Assembly (NCBI RefSeq): GCF_016907475.1
Contig: NZ_JAFBCA010000001.1
Location: 124,001-188,000 of the forward strand
Direction of reading: 5' to 3'
DNA: 64,000 nt
Source of the DNA: Nocardioides cavernae
Lineage (GTDB): Bacteria > Actinomycetota > Actinomycetes > Propionibacteriales > Nocardioidaceae
A program made the translations under genes and the position numbers. Within the stretch, counting starts at the first letter, position 1. Every line of letters starts with the position of its first letter. Of this stretch, positions 16,395 to 27,266 are shown one piece after another. The notes under the pieces were generated by a model, which did no database searches, was not told the origin of the DNA, and saw only the letters and a program-made list of their open reading frames with translations.

Positions 16395-19085
16395 TCAGGA
16401 CTTCTTGGCGGTCTTCTTCGCCGCGGTCTTCTTGGCGGTCGTCTTCTTCGTCGCCGTCTTCTTGGCGGGAGCCTTCTTCGCGCCCTTCTTGGCGGCCTTC
16501 TTGGCCGGGCCGCGCTCACGACGCTCGGCGAGCAGCTCGGCCGCGCGCTCGAGGGTGATCGACTCGACGGTGTCGTCCTTGCGGAGCGTGGCGTTGTACT
16601 CGCCGTCGGTGACGTACTCGCCGAAGCGGCCGGCCTTGACGATCACCGGCTGGCCGGAGACGGGGTCGTTGCCGAGCTCCTTGAGCGGCGGGGTGGCCGC
16701 GCCGCGACCGCGCTGCTTGGGCTGGGCGTAGATCGCCTTGGCCTGGTCGAGGGTGATGTCGAAGATCTGGTCCTCGCTGGTCAGCGAGCGCGAGTCGGTG
16801 CCCTTCTTGAGGTAGGGCCCGTAGCGACCGTTCTGCGCGGTGATCTCGGTGCCGTCCTCGTCGGTGCCGACGATGCGCGGCAGGTCGAGGAGCCGGACCG
16901 CCTGCTCGAGCGTGACCGTGTCGAGGGTCATCGACGCGAAGAGCGAGCCGGTGCGCGGCTTGGCCGACTTGGGCGCGTCGTCGGGCAGCAGCTCGGTGAC
17001 GTAGGGGCCGAAGCGGCCGTTCTTGGCCACGATCTGCAGGCCGGTGTCGGGGTGGTTGCCCACCACCTGCTCCTCGCCGGCCGGGTTGGCCAGGAGCTCC
17101 TTGGCCTTGGCCACGGTGAGCTCGTCGGGCGGCAGGTCGTCGGGCACGTTGGCCCGGACCGGGGCGCCGTCGCCGTCCTCGGGCGCCGGACCCTCGACGT
17201 ACGGGCCGTAGCGACCGACACGGAGGTCGATCCCCTCCCCGATCGGGAAGGTCGCCATCTCCTTGGCGTCGATCTCGCCGAGCTCGGTCACCAGCGTCTT
17301 GAGGCCCACGACGTCACCGGCGCCGTAGTAGAACTCGCCGAGCTCGGTGGCCCGGTCGGCGCGGCCGCCCGCGATCTCGTCGAGGACGTCCTCCATGTCG
17401 GCGGTGAACTCGTAGGACACCTGCCGCGGGAAGTGCTCCTCGAGCAGCCGGATCACCGAGAACGCCAGCCACGCCGGCACCAGCGCGGTGCCCTTCTTGT
17501 AGACGTAGCCGCGGTTGAGGATCGTGCCGATGATCGACGCGTAGGTCGACGGGCGGCCGATCTCGCGGTCCTCGAGCTCCTTGATCAGCGTGGCCTCGGT
17601 GTAGCGCGAGGGCGGCTTGGTCTCGTGGCCCTCGGGGCTCAGCGTGGCCGCCGACACCGCCGCACCCTGGGTCAGGTTGGGCAGGCGGGTCTCGGCGTCG
17701 TCGCGCCGCTTGGAGGCGTCGTCGATGTCCTCGACGTAGGCCTTCAGGAAGCCGTGGAAGGTGATCGTGCGACCGCTCGCGCTGAAGACGACGTCGCGGC
17801 CGTCGGCGGCGGCGCCGCCGATGCGGATCGTCACCGAGTTGCCGGTGGCGTCCTTCATCTGCGAGGCGACGGTGCGCATCCAGATCAGCTCGTAGAGGCG
17901 GAACTGCTCGCCGGACAGGCCCGTCTGCGCCGGGGTGCGGAACGACTCGCCGGCCGGCCGGATCGCCTCGTGCGCCTCCTGCGCGTTCTTCACCTTGGAG
18001 GCGTAGGTCCGCGGCGAGTCGGGCAGGTACTCGGCGCCGTACAGCTCGCGCACCTGGTCGCGCGCGGCACCCACCGCGGCGTCCGAGAGCGTCGTGGAGT
18101 CCGTACGCATGTAGGTGATGAAGCCGTTCTCGTAGAGCCGCTGCGCGACCGACATCGTCACGCTGGCGCTCATCCCGAGCTTGCGGCTCGCCTCCTGCTG
18201 CAGCGTGGTCGTGCGGAAGGGGGCGTACGGCGAGCGGCGGTAGGGCTTGGACTCGACCGAGCGGACGTCGTACGTCGTGTCGCTGAGGCCGGCAGCCAGC
18301 GCCTCGGCGTCGGCGCGGGAGAGGTGGGCGCGCTGGGCCTTGCCCTTCAGCTCGCCGGTGTTGTCGAAGTCGGCGCCGCGGGCGACGCGTACGTCGTCGA
18401 GGCTGTAGAGCTTGGCGGGGAACATCCGCGGGTCGTGGCCCGTGCCGGCGTCGAAGGTGGCGTCGAGGTCCCAGTAGGAGGCGACGCGGAACTTCATCCG
18501 CTCGCGCTCCTTGTCGACGACCAGCCGGGTCGCGACCGACTGGACGCGGCCGGCGGAGAGGCCGGACATGACCTTCTTCCACAGCACCGGGGAGACCTCG
18601 TAGCCGTAGAGGCGGTCGAGGATGCGGCGCGCCTCCTGGGCCTCGACGAGGTCGTCGTTGATCTCGCGGGGGTTCTCGACCGCGGCGAGGATCGCCGACT
18701 TGGTGATCTCGTGGAAGACCATCCGGTGGACCGGCAGGCCCTTCGGCGGCTTGAGCTCGTCGAGGAGGTGCCAGGCGATCGCCTCGCCCTCGCGGTCCTC
18801 ATCGGTGGCGAGGTAGAGGGCGTCGGCGTCCTTGACCAGCTTCTTGAGCTTGGCGATGTGGCTCTTCTTGTCGCGCGGCACGACGTAGTAGGGCTCGAAC
18901 CCGTTGTCGACGTCGACCGCGAGCCGGCCCCACGGCTTGTCCTTGATCTTGGCCGGGGTGTCCGCGGCGTTGTTGGGCAGGTCACGGATGTGACCGATCG
19001 AGGACTCGACGACGTAGTCCGCGCCCAGGTAGCCGCCGATGGTGCGGGCCTTGGCCGGGGACTCGACGATGACGAGCTTTGCCAC
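16395..19085 (-). CDS. topA: DNA topoisomerase I
   Basis: An 896-residue type IA topoisomerase that relaxes negative supercoils. The TOPRIM domain starts KLVIVESPAKARTI and has the DxDxE triad in ATDEDREGE; the active-site Tyr325 lies in GFITYMRTDST. Instead of zinc fingers, the C-terminal half carries several actinobacterial-type repeats (GRYGPYVE, GRFGPYVTE, GRYGPYLKK, GRFGEYVTD) and ends in a Lys/Ala-rich tail from about residue 865, which in mycobacterial and Streptomyces TopA aids processivity and DNA retention. GTG 19085 was chosen for the family N-terminus and the GGGAG about 10 bases upstream. Confidence 0.97.
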   Translation of the reverse strand: MAKLVIVESPAKARTIGGYLGADYVVESSIGHIRDLPNNAADTPAKIKDKPWGRLAVDVDNGFEPYYVVPRDKKSHIAKLKKLVKDADALYLATDEDREGEAIAWHLLDELKPPKGLPVHRMVFHEITKSAILAAVENPREINDDLVEAQEARRILDRLYGYEVSPVLWKKVMSGLSAGRVQSVATRLVVDKERERMKFRVASYWDLDATFDAGTGHDPRMFPAKLYSLDDVRVARGADFDNTGELKGKAQRAHLSRADAEALAAGLSDTTYDVRSVESKPYRRSPYAPFRTTTLQQEASRKLGMSASVTMSVAQRLYENGFITYMRTDSTTLSDAAVGAARDQVRELYGAEYLPDSPRTYASKVKNAQEAHEAIRPAGESFRTPAQTGLSGEQFRLYELIWMRTVASQMKDATGNSVTIRIGGAAADGRDVVFSASGRTITFHGFLKAYVEDIDDASKRRDDAETRLPNLTQGAAVSAATLSPEGHETKPPSRYTEATLIKELEDREIGRPSTYASIIGTILNRGYVYKKGTALVPAWLAFSVIRLLEEHFPRQVSYEFTADMEDVLDEIAGGRADRATELGEFYYGAGDVVGLKTLVTELGEIDAKEMATFPIGEGIDLRVGRYGPYVEGPAPEDGDGAPVRANVPDDLPPDELTVAKAKELLANPAGEEQVVGNHPDTGLQIVAKNGRFGPYVTELLPDDAPKSAKPRTGSLFASMTLDTVTLEQAVRLLDLPRIVGTDEDGTEITAQNGRYGPYLKKGTDSRSLTSEDQIFDITLDQAKAIYAQPKQRGRGAATPPLKELGNDPVSGQPVIVKAGRFGEYVTDGEYNATLRKDDTVESITLERAAELLAERRERGPAKKAAKKGAKKAPAKKTATKKTTAKKTAAKKTAKKS

Positions 19086-19208
19086 GTGTGTTTGCTCCCT
19101 CAAGTTCTTGCTGCGGTGTTGCTCAGCGCGGCAACGGTAGCGCCAGTTCGCGAGATCGCCACCCCTCGGCCGTCCGCAGGGGCCACTGCGGGTCCGCCCC
19201 GGGCACGG

Positions 19209-19243
19209 CTCGGGCCCCACGTCACGAGGACGTGGGGCCCGAG
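19209..19243 (-). terminator. Strong hairpin terminator
   Basis: A perfect 15-bp inverted repeat (arms CTCGGGCCCCACGTC / GACGTGGGGCCCGAG) with a 5-base loop lies 22 bases after the stop of the TIM-barrel gene. It insulates topA from upstream transcription. Confidence 0.8.
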
Positions 19244-19264
19244 CGGGTCAGGCTGCCGGACGGG

Positions 19265-20284
19265 TCAGAAGTCGAGACCGTCGAGGTAGCGGAACCCCGT
19301 GTTGGCGGTCGCGGCCGGCCAGAAGTCCGGGGTGTCGTTCTCCACGATGTACTCCTCGACCTGGTGGGCCTTGAAGATCGTCGGGAAGTCGATGACACCG
19401 AGACCGAGGTCGGCCATGTCACCGGGGGTCTGGCCGTACAGCAGAGCCGCGTCGGCACCGTGGCGGTCCTTGACGTGGTACTGGCGGACCTCCTGTGGGG
19501 CCGAGTTGATCACGTCGATCGCGAACTGCAGCGGGTCGGCCGCACCCGTGTTGACCCCGCCCGTGTAGGCCCAGTAGAGGTCGACCTCGAGGTGCACGAG
19601 CTTGGGGTCGAGCTCGCTGGTGAGCACGTCCCACGGCGTCTCGCCGCCACCGAGGTCGATGGTGAACTCGTGGGCGTGGTTGTGGTAGCCGTAGCGCAGG
19701 CCGCGCTTGCGGGCGGCGGCCGCCTCGGTGTTCATCTGGTCGGCCCACATCTGCCAGTCGCTCTTGCTGTTGGAGTTGAGGTAGGGGACGTTGATGTACT
19801 TCTGGCGGAACGTCTGCGCGTCGTCGAGCTTCGCATTGAGCTTCGCCGGGTCGAGGACGGGTCCGTTGGGGGTGGTGGTGCTGATCCCATCGTGGCTCGA
19901 CGAGGCCCAGATGCCCCGGGCGTCGAGCGCGGCCTTGAACTGGGCGGCGGTGTAGCTGTAGAGGCCGGCCCGCTCCACGCGCTCGTAGCCGTACTTCGCG
20001 AGCTGGTCGAGCATCAGCTGGATCTCGGCGTCGGTCGTCATCTTCGCGCGCAGCGTGTAGAGCTGGATGCTGATCAGGTCGGTCGGCACCTCCTTCTGCC
20101 GTCCGTGGCCGTGACCCTTGCCGGGGTGCTGGCTGGGCTTGGCGGCCAGGGCCGGGGAGCCTGCGGCGAGCACGGTGGCTCCTGCTGCGCCTGCCACGGC
20201 ACCGCGGAGCAGGCCGCGGCGGCTGGCGCCCTTCCTCTCGAGCGACTCGCGCAGGGCGGCGTCGCCGTCATATCCGAAACACAT
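19265..20284 (-). CDS. Tat-exported sugar phosphate isomerase/epimerase-like TIM-barrel protein
   Basis: A 339-residue protein. After a conserved MCFGYDGDAALRESL start, SRRGLLRGAVAG and a hydrophobic Ala-rich stretch form a twin-arginine signal, cleaved near residue 48. The mature part is a xylose-isomerase-like TIM barrel (SIQLYTLR, GYERVERAG, YGYHNHAHEF, LEVDLYWAY, YHVKDRHG) with the His/Glu/Asp residues that bind a divalent metal. Such proteins act on extracellular sugars or derivatives. It follows the secreted sugar dehydrogenase gene, with a hairpin terminator between them. The substrate is unknown. Confidence 0.88.
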   Translation of the reverse strand: MCFGYDGDAALRESLERKGASRRGLLRGAVAGAAGATVLAAGSPALAAKPSQHPGKGHGHGRQKEVPTDLISIQLYTLRAKMTTDAEIQLMLDQLAKYGYERVERAGLYSYTAAQFKAALDARGIWASSSHDGISTTTPNGPVLDPAKLNAKLDDAQTFRQKYINVPYLNSNSKSDWQMWADQMNTEAAAARKRGLRYGYHNHAHEFTIDLGGGETPWDVLTSELDPKLVHLEVDLYWAYTGGVNTGAADPLQFAIDVINSAPQEVRQYHVKDRHGADAALLYGQTPGDMADLGLGVIDFPTIFKAHQVEEYIVENDTPDFWPAATANTGFRYLDGLDF

Positions 20285-20366
20285 GTGCTGCCTTCTTCCT
20301 GGTTTTCTCGGGGGGTTCTCGGGATGTCGGGGGTGGACCGGGGGTGCACGGGGAAAGGCGGGGGCT

Positions 20367-20398
20367 GAGGCGGACCCGGGGTGACCCGGGTCCGCCTC
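20367..20398 (-). terminator. Hairpin between sugar dehydrogenase and TIM-barrel genes
   Basis: A perfect 14-bp stem (GAGGCGGACCCGGG / CCCGGGTCCGCCTC) with loop GTGA lies just after the dehydrogenase stop. Downstream expression of the TIM-barrel gene then needs readthrough or its own promoter in 20285-20366, where I see no clear hexamers. Confidence 0.75.
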
Positions 20399-20406
20399 GC
20401 CTCGGA

Positions 20407-22533
20407 TCAGCCGGCCGGCTCGAGGACGACCTCGTCCGAACCGCTCAGACCGGGCTCGGAGCCGGTGTCGGTGTACTCCGCGACGAAGACGGCCGCGAGG
20501 TCGTCCGTGGCGGGGTCGTGACCCTCGGGCACCGAGGTGGTCAGCGATCCGGTGCAGCCCGAGGCCGTGGACTGCGGGTGGCCGTGGGTGTCGTGGCCCA
20601 GCACGTAGGTCACGGTGACCCGGCTGCAGTCGACGGGCTCGTCGTCGGTGACCCTGACCTCGTACGTCACGGTGTCGCCGAAGCTGAACGCCTGGCCCGC
20701 CACCGGGGTGACGAACTCGACGACCGGGGCCTCGTTGCCGACGACGACGTCGACGTCGGTCGAGGCGCGGCGCCCGCCCTGGTCGGTCACCGTCAACGTG
20801 GCGCGGTAGCTGCCGTCCTCGGTGTAGGTGTAGGACCCGCTGGCCTTGCGGCTGTCGACCTTGCCGTCACCGTCGAAGTCCCAGGCGTACTTCAGCTTGG
20901 TGTCGCCGTCCGGGTCGGTGGTGCCCTCGCTGGAGAACGCGACCGTCAGCGGCGCCTTGCCCGCTGTCGGCTCGGCCGTGATCGCCGGGACCGGGCTGCG
21001 GTTGCCGCCCTCGCCGATGTAGTCGATCCGGGACAGCTGCGCGTCGGGGTTCTCGGCGAAGTAGCCGTCGCCGTACTCGAGCACGTAGAGCGCGCCGTCG
21101 GGGCCGAACTCCATGTCCATCGGGTTGTCGGTGACGATGTCGGGGACGACGTCCTCGATCGCGGCGACCTCACCGTCGTCGAGGTGGAAGCCCTTGATGT
21201 AGTCGCGGGTCCACTCGTAGAACAGCGGGGTGTCGTCGTAGCGCTCGGGCCAGGCAACGGGGTTGCGACCCTTGGTGGCCTTCTTGTCGAACTGGTACGC
21301 CGGACCCGCCATCGGGCCGATGCCGCCGGTCTCGAGCTCGGGGAACTCCGGGGAGAGGCCGTAGCCGTACCAGACCTCCGGCTGCTCCACGGGCGGCAGC
21401 TCGCGCAGGCCGGTGTTGTGGATCGAGTCGTTGACCGGGGCGTCGCAGTTGAACTTCGCGCCACTCGTGCGGGTGGCGAAGTCGAAGTCGTTGTAGGGCA
21501 GCTCGGCCGTGGCGCAATAGGGCCAGCCGTAGTTGGACGGCTCGTCCACGACCGCCCACTTGCCGTGGCCGGCGGGGCCGCGGTTGGGGTCGGCGTTGCG
21601 GGCGTCGGGCGAGTAGTCGGCGACCCAGATGTCGTCGGTGTCGGGGTCGATCTCGATGCGGAACGGGTTGCGCCAGCCCATCGAGTAGATCTCCGGGCGC
21701 GTCTTCGGCGTGCCGGGGGCGAACAGGTTGCCCTCGGGGATCGTGTAGCCGCCGCCGGCCTTGGGCGTGATCCGCAGGATCTTGCCGCGCAGGTCGTTGG
21801 TGTTGGCCGAGGTGCGCTGGGCGTCGAAGGCGGGGTTGCGGTCGGCGCGCTCGTCGAGCGGCACGAAGCCGTCGGACTGGAAGGGGTTGGTGTCGTCACC
21901 GGTCGACAGGATCAGGTTGCCCGCCGAGTCGAAGACGATGTCACCGCCGACGTGGCAGCAGATGCCGCGGTCGACCGGGACGTCGAGCACCTTCTGCTCC
22001 GACCCGGTGTCCACCTGGCCGCCGGAGTAGCGGAACCGGGAGACGGTCAGGTGGCCCTTGTAGGGCGCGAAGTCCGCCGCCGTACCGGTCTCCGGGGCAT
22101 CGCCCTCGTTGATGGAGGCGGTGGCCGGGTCGTCGGCCGGGGTGTCGAGCGGCGGCGAGTAGTAGAGGTAGATCCACTTGTTCTTCTTGCCGTCGTACCC
22201 CGGGTCGAGGGCGATGCTCTGCAGGCCCTCCTCGTCGTGGAGGTAGACCGGGATGCGGCCGGCGACGCTGTTGACGCCCGTCTGGGCGTCGTTGTGCCAG
22301 ATCACGCCCGCGCGCGTGGTGTGCAGCACGTCGCCGTCGGGCAGCACGGCGAGGTCGATGGCCTCGCCCGGGTGGTCGTTGAGCGTGACCTTCTGGAACG
22401 CCCCGGCGGGCGGGGGCGGGGCGGTGTCGTCGTGGCCTTCGTGGGCGCTGGCCGCGGTGGTCGCCGCCAGCATGGGCAGGCAGAGGGCGGCGCCGACGGC
22501 GGCCGTGAGCCCAGTGCGATAAGGATGCTTCAT
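20407..22533 (-). CDS. Secreted glucose/sorbosone dehydrogenase-like protein with PKD domain
   Basis: A 708-residue secreted protein. The Sec signal peptide (MKHPYRTGLTAAVGAALCL...) is cleaved near ASA-HEG. Residues about 45-520 form a GSDH-type six-bladed propeller (LAVLPDGDVLHTTRAG, DEEGLQSIALDPGY, GWRNPFRIEIDPDT, GPDGALYVLEYGDGYF), which in characterised members uses PQQ and calcium to oxidise sugars. Residues about 530-620 are a PKD domain (YAWDFDGDGKVDS) and the end is an Ig-like tail. The cysteine-rich GICCHVGGD loop is conserved in this group. A CRP-type palindrome lies 52-69 bases upstream. Confidence 0.88.
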   Translation of the reverse strand: MKHPYRTGLTAAVGAALCLPMLAATTAASAHEGHDDTAPPPPAGAFQKVTLNDHPGEAIDLAVLPDGDVLHTTRAGVIWHNDAQTGVNSVAGRIPVYLHDEEGLQSIALDPGYDGKKNKWIYLYYSPPLDTPADDPATASINEGDAPETGTAADFAPYKGHLTVSRFRYSGGQVDTGSEQKVLDVPVDRGICCHVGGDIVFDSAGNLILSTGDDTNPFQSDGFVPLDERADRNPAFDAQRTSANTNDLRGKILRITPKAGGGYTIPEGNLFAPGTPKTRPEIYSMGWRNPFRIEIDPDTDDIWVADYSPDARNADPNRGPAGHGKWAVVDEPSNYGWPYCATAELPYNDFDFATRTSGAKFNCDAPVNDSIHNTGLRELPPVEQPEVWYGYGLSPEFPELETGGIGPMAGPAYQFDKKATKGRNPVAWPERYDDTPLFYEWTRDYIKGFHLDDGEVAAIEDVVPDIVTDNPMDMEFGPDGALYVLEYGDGYFAENPDAQLSRIDYIGEGGNRSPVPAITAEPTAGKAPLTVAFSSEGTTDPDGDTKLKYAWDFDGDGKVDSRKASGSYTYTEDGSYRATLTVTDQGGRRASTDVDVVVGNEAPVVEFVTPVAGQAFSFGDTVTYEVRVTDDEPVDCSRVTVTYVLGHDTHGHPQSTASGCTGSLTTSVPEGHDPATDDLAAVFVAEYTDTGSEPGLSGSDEVVLEPAG

Positions 22534-22584
22534 TGGGGGGTCTCCTGTTCCCGAGGTGGCTGGGAGCCGACTAGCAACGTAGGC

Positions 22585-22602
22585 ACGTGACCCGCGTCAC
22601 GT
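22585..22602. promoter_or_regulatory. CRP/GlxR-type palindrome upstream of the sugar dehydrogenase
   Basis: A perfect palindrome ACGTGA-N6-TCACGT (spacer CCCGCG), close to the CRP-family consensus TGTGA-N6-TCACA. It sits 52-69 bases upstream of the dehydrogenase ATG. An almost identical site lies upstream of hppA. Confidence 0.5.
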
Positions 22603-22680
22603 CAACGAGCAGGCGACTTTTGCTCGCCTGTCGACACAAGTACCTCGCTTCGGAGACCACCCGCAGCGGTGGGCCAGGGA

Positions 22681-24162
22681 TCAGTCGAGGACCAGGAAGC
22701 CCTCCCCCACCAGCTCTCGCACCACCGGCAGGTAGGTCTCGTGCAGGTCGGCCTCGTCGCGCTGCAGCAGCGCGGCGATCGCCCCCAGCAGCTGGCCGAG
22801 CGCCAGGTCGCCGTCACTGGCCCCGACGAGGGCGGCCTCGACGGTGTCGGCCGTCCGCGCGCGCCGGAAGCCGCGCTGCTGACGGAGGACGATCGCCTCC
22901 GGGTCCTCCGCGCCGGGCCGGCCGACCGTCTCCTGCTGGACGTCCTCCCGGGCACGCAGCACGCTGCGGAGCAGCTCGTCGTCGGTGAGCCCGCGAAGCG
23001 CCGTCGCCGCCTCGCCCCACTCGTGGATCGCCGGGCCGATCGGTTGCTCGACGTCGTACGGCCACTCGAGGAGGTCGTGGCGGCCTCCCCCACCCAGCCG
23101 CACGTTGATCCAGCCGAACCCGACGCCCTCGATGCCCGTGTCCTCCAGCCACGACAGCCACGTGTCGTAGCGCTGGGCGTAGTCGGGACGCCCGTGGTGC
23201 CCGCTGTCCTTGAGCCACAGCTCGACGTAGGCCGCCGGGTCCAGCGTCTCGCGCTGCACGACCAGCGCGTCGCAGTCGTCGCGCAACCACGACCCGAGCC
23301 GCTCGTCCCACGGTCGCCCGTCGACGATCGCCCAGTTGGCGAGGACCTGCAGCCAGCCACCCTCGGTGAGGTGGTCGGGCCCGGTGCGCACGATGTGCTC
23401 GACGACGCGGTCGCCGGGGAGGCCGGAGTCGCGGTAGACCAGCCGCTCGCCGGTCGCCGGGGAGATCACGAACGGCGGGTTGGTGGCGATGAGGTCGAAG
23501 CGCTCGCCGGCGACCGGCTCGAAGAACGAGCCGTCGCGGACGTCGACCTCGACCTGGTTGAGTGCGGCGTTGAGCCGGGTCATCCAGAGCGCCCGCTCGT
23601 TGACGTCGGTCGCGACGACGGAGCGCGCGTGCGCAGCGAGGTGCAGTGCCTGCACGCCGCACCCGGTGCCCAGGTCGAGCGCGCTGCCGACCGGCTCACG
23701 CATCGTCAGCTGCGCCAGGCTCGTCGAGGCGCTCGAGATGCCCAGGACGTGGTCGGGGCCGACCGCGACCGGGGCTCCGTCGAGGCCGGGCGTGAGGTCG
23801 GAGACGACCCAGAGGTCACGGTCGCGTCCTGCCTCCGAGGTGGCGTAGGGCCGGCAGTCGGTGCGGGCCGCGACCTCGCTGACGCTCTGCTCCAGCAGCC
23901 CGGCGTTGCACAACCGGTCGACCAGGCCGGGGAGCGCCCGCTCCGCGTCGTCGCGGGCGACCGGGGTCTGCAGCAGGAAGAGCCGGACCAGGGTGTCGAT
24001 GGGCGCACCCGACGTCGTACGACGCAGGGCGGGGAGGGTCTCGTTGCGTCCGAGCGCCCGGTGCGCCTCCTCGCCGATCGCCTCGGCGACCCGGTCGTAG
24101 GTGAAGTCGGCGGCGAGCAGGGCCTCGCGCAGGGGCCCGGCGAAGTCGAGGTCGGACGGCAT
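22681..24162 (-). CDS. Class I SAM-dependent methyltransferase (HemK/RsmC-like)
   Basis: A 493-residue protein. The N-terminal about 140 residues are helical and resemble the DUF7059-type region that precedes this methyltransferase group in actinobacteria. Residues about 150-320 are a Rossmann methyltransferase with SAM motif LDLGTGCGVQAL and the catalytic NPPF in IATNPPFVIS, the signature of enzymes methylating an exocyclic amine or a glutamine amide. The C-terminal about 170 residues are mixed and uncharacterised. ATG 24162 was preferred to the frame's first start at 24207. The target (rRNA, DNA or protein) is unknown. Confidence 0.85.
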   Translation of the reverse strand: MPSDLDFAGPLREALLAADFTYDRVAEAIGEEAHRALGRNETLPALRRTTSGAPIDTLVRLFLLQTPVARDDAERALPGLVDRLCNAGLLEQSVSEVAARTDCRPYATSEAGRDRDLWVVSDLTPGLDGAPVAVGPDHVLGISSASTSLAQLTMREPVGSALDLGTGCGVQALHLAAHARSVVATDVNERALWMTRLNAALNQVEVDVRDGSFFEPVAGERFDLIATNPPFVISPATGERLVYRDSGLPGDRVVEHIVRTGPDHLTEGGWLQVLANWAIVDGRPWDERLGSWLRDDCDALVVQRETLDPAAYVELWLKDSGHHGRPDYAQRYDTWLSWLEDTGIEGVGFGWINVRLGGGGRHDLLEWPYDVEQPIGPAIHEWGEAATALRGLTDDELLRSVLRAREDVQQETVGRPGAEDPEAIVLRQQRGFRRARTADTVEAALVGASDGDLALGQLLGAIAALLQRDEADLHETYLPVVRELVGEGFLVLD

Positions 24163-24204
24163 GGTCCCAGCCTCGCAGGTCGTCCCGGCCCCGTACGAAA
24201 GCGT

Positions 24205-24240
24205 CATGGCGGCCGGTCGCCGGAGCGACCAGCCGCCATG
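24205..24240 (-). terminator. Terminator hairpin after hppA
   Basis: A 16-bp stem with one mismatch (CATGGCGGCCGGTCGC / GCGACCAGCCGCCATG) and a 4-base loop, 32 bases after the hppA stop on the minus strand. Confidence 0.75.
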
Positions 24241-24272
24241 ACGTCTGGAACGGGCCTGGGTCCTTGAAGGGG

Positions 24273-26588
<2,316 letters not shown>

Positions 26589-26642
26589 GCGTGTCCTCCT
26601 AGGACTGGAAAAGATCCGTGAACGCGCCGGAGTCTACGCAGA

Positions 26643-26658
26643 CGTGACCCAGATCACG
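26643..26658. promoter_or_regulatory. CRP/GlxR-type palindrome upstream of hppA
   Basis: CGTGA-N6-TCACG with spacer CCCAGA, a perfect 5-bp palindrome close to the CRP consensus, 55-70 bases upstream of the hppA ATG. The matching site at 22585-22602 has the same spacing and a similar distance to its gene. Confidence 0.5.
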
Positions 26659-26709
26659 GATCGGCGTGACCCACACCACACCGGGGTATCGGATTCGATC
26701 GTGACAAAA

Positions 26710-26733
26710 CCCCTCCGGACACGTCCGGAGGGG
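26710..26733 (-). terminator. Intrinsic terminator after bldG
   Basis: An 11-bp stem (CCCCTCCGGAC / GTCCGGAGGGG) with a 2-base spacer is followed on the minus strand by GGTTTTG, so it has a short U-run. It lies 21 bases after the bldG stop. Confidence 0.85.
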
Positions 26734-26754
26734 TGACGACGGGCGTCGGTGGGC

Positions 26755-27090
26755 TCAGGCGCCGGGCGCCAGGCCGACGGAGTCGTGGATCACGAACACC
26801 TTCGCGAGGCCGGTGATGCGGAAGATCTTGAGCAGACGCTCCTGGGTGCAGACCAGGTCGAGCGAGCCGTCGTGGGCACGGACCTTCTTGAGCCCGCCGA
26901 CGAGCACGCCGAGGCCGGTGGAGTCGAGGAACTCGACGGCCTCGAGGTCAATGACGATGTCGTAGGTGCCGGCACCGACGAGCTCGGTGATGCAGTCACG
27001 CAGCTTGGGTGCGGTGTAGACGTCGATCTCGCCGCCGACGGCAACGACGGCACGGCCGTCCACCTCGCGTGTCGCAAGGGTGAGATCCAC
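26755..27090 (-). CDS. bldG: Anti-sigma factor antagonist, BldG-like STAS protein
   Basis: A 111-residue STAS-domain protein, nearly the length of Streptomyces BldG. The phosphorylatable serine is Ser57 in [10 protein letters not shown], the same position as in Bld[12 protein letters not shown] and KIFRITGL are highly characteristic. In the unphosphorylated form such proteins bind an anti-sigma kinase and release a sigma factor (in Streptomyces controlling development and antibiotic production). GTG 27090 follows GGGGAG at 6 bases. Divergent from a DUF1998 helicase, as in Streptomyces; the usual adjacent anti-sigma gene is not present here. Confidence 0.92.
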   Translation of the reverse strand: MDLTLATREVDGRAVVAVGGEIDVYTAPKLRDCITELVGAGTYDIVIDLEAVEFLDSTGLGVLVGGLKKVRAHDGSLDLVCTQERLLKIFRITGLAKVFVIHDSVGLAPGA

Positions 27091-27163
27091 GACTGCTCCC
27101 CGGTCCCCGAACTCGTTCGGACAGTGCGCCTTCGGGCACGCAGGTGCCCCTTCGTTCTTCCGG

Positions 27164-27178
27164 GTGGTATCAAACCAC
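27164..27178. promoter_or_regulatory. Short palindrome between bldG and helicase
   Basis: GTGGT-ATCAA-ACCAC, a perfect 5-bp inverted repeat, lies in the middle of the 176-base divergent intergenic region. It may be an operator; no regulator is assignable and chance occurrence is possible. Confidence 0.25.
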
Positions 27179-27266
27179 GAGTCACAAGGGTTCCGCAGGA
27201 CTCCTCCGCACATCACACCCCACGCCGCCTCGGGCGGCGTCCCCGCCCTTTGCCAGACTTCACGAG

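Noticed and set aside
16395..16600. Tandem AAG-rich tract at the topA 3' end as a DNA repeat or CRISPR-like array
   Set aside because: It encodes the Lys/Ala-rich C-terminal tail of topoisomerase I; the repeat is coding and known in this family.
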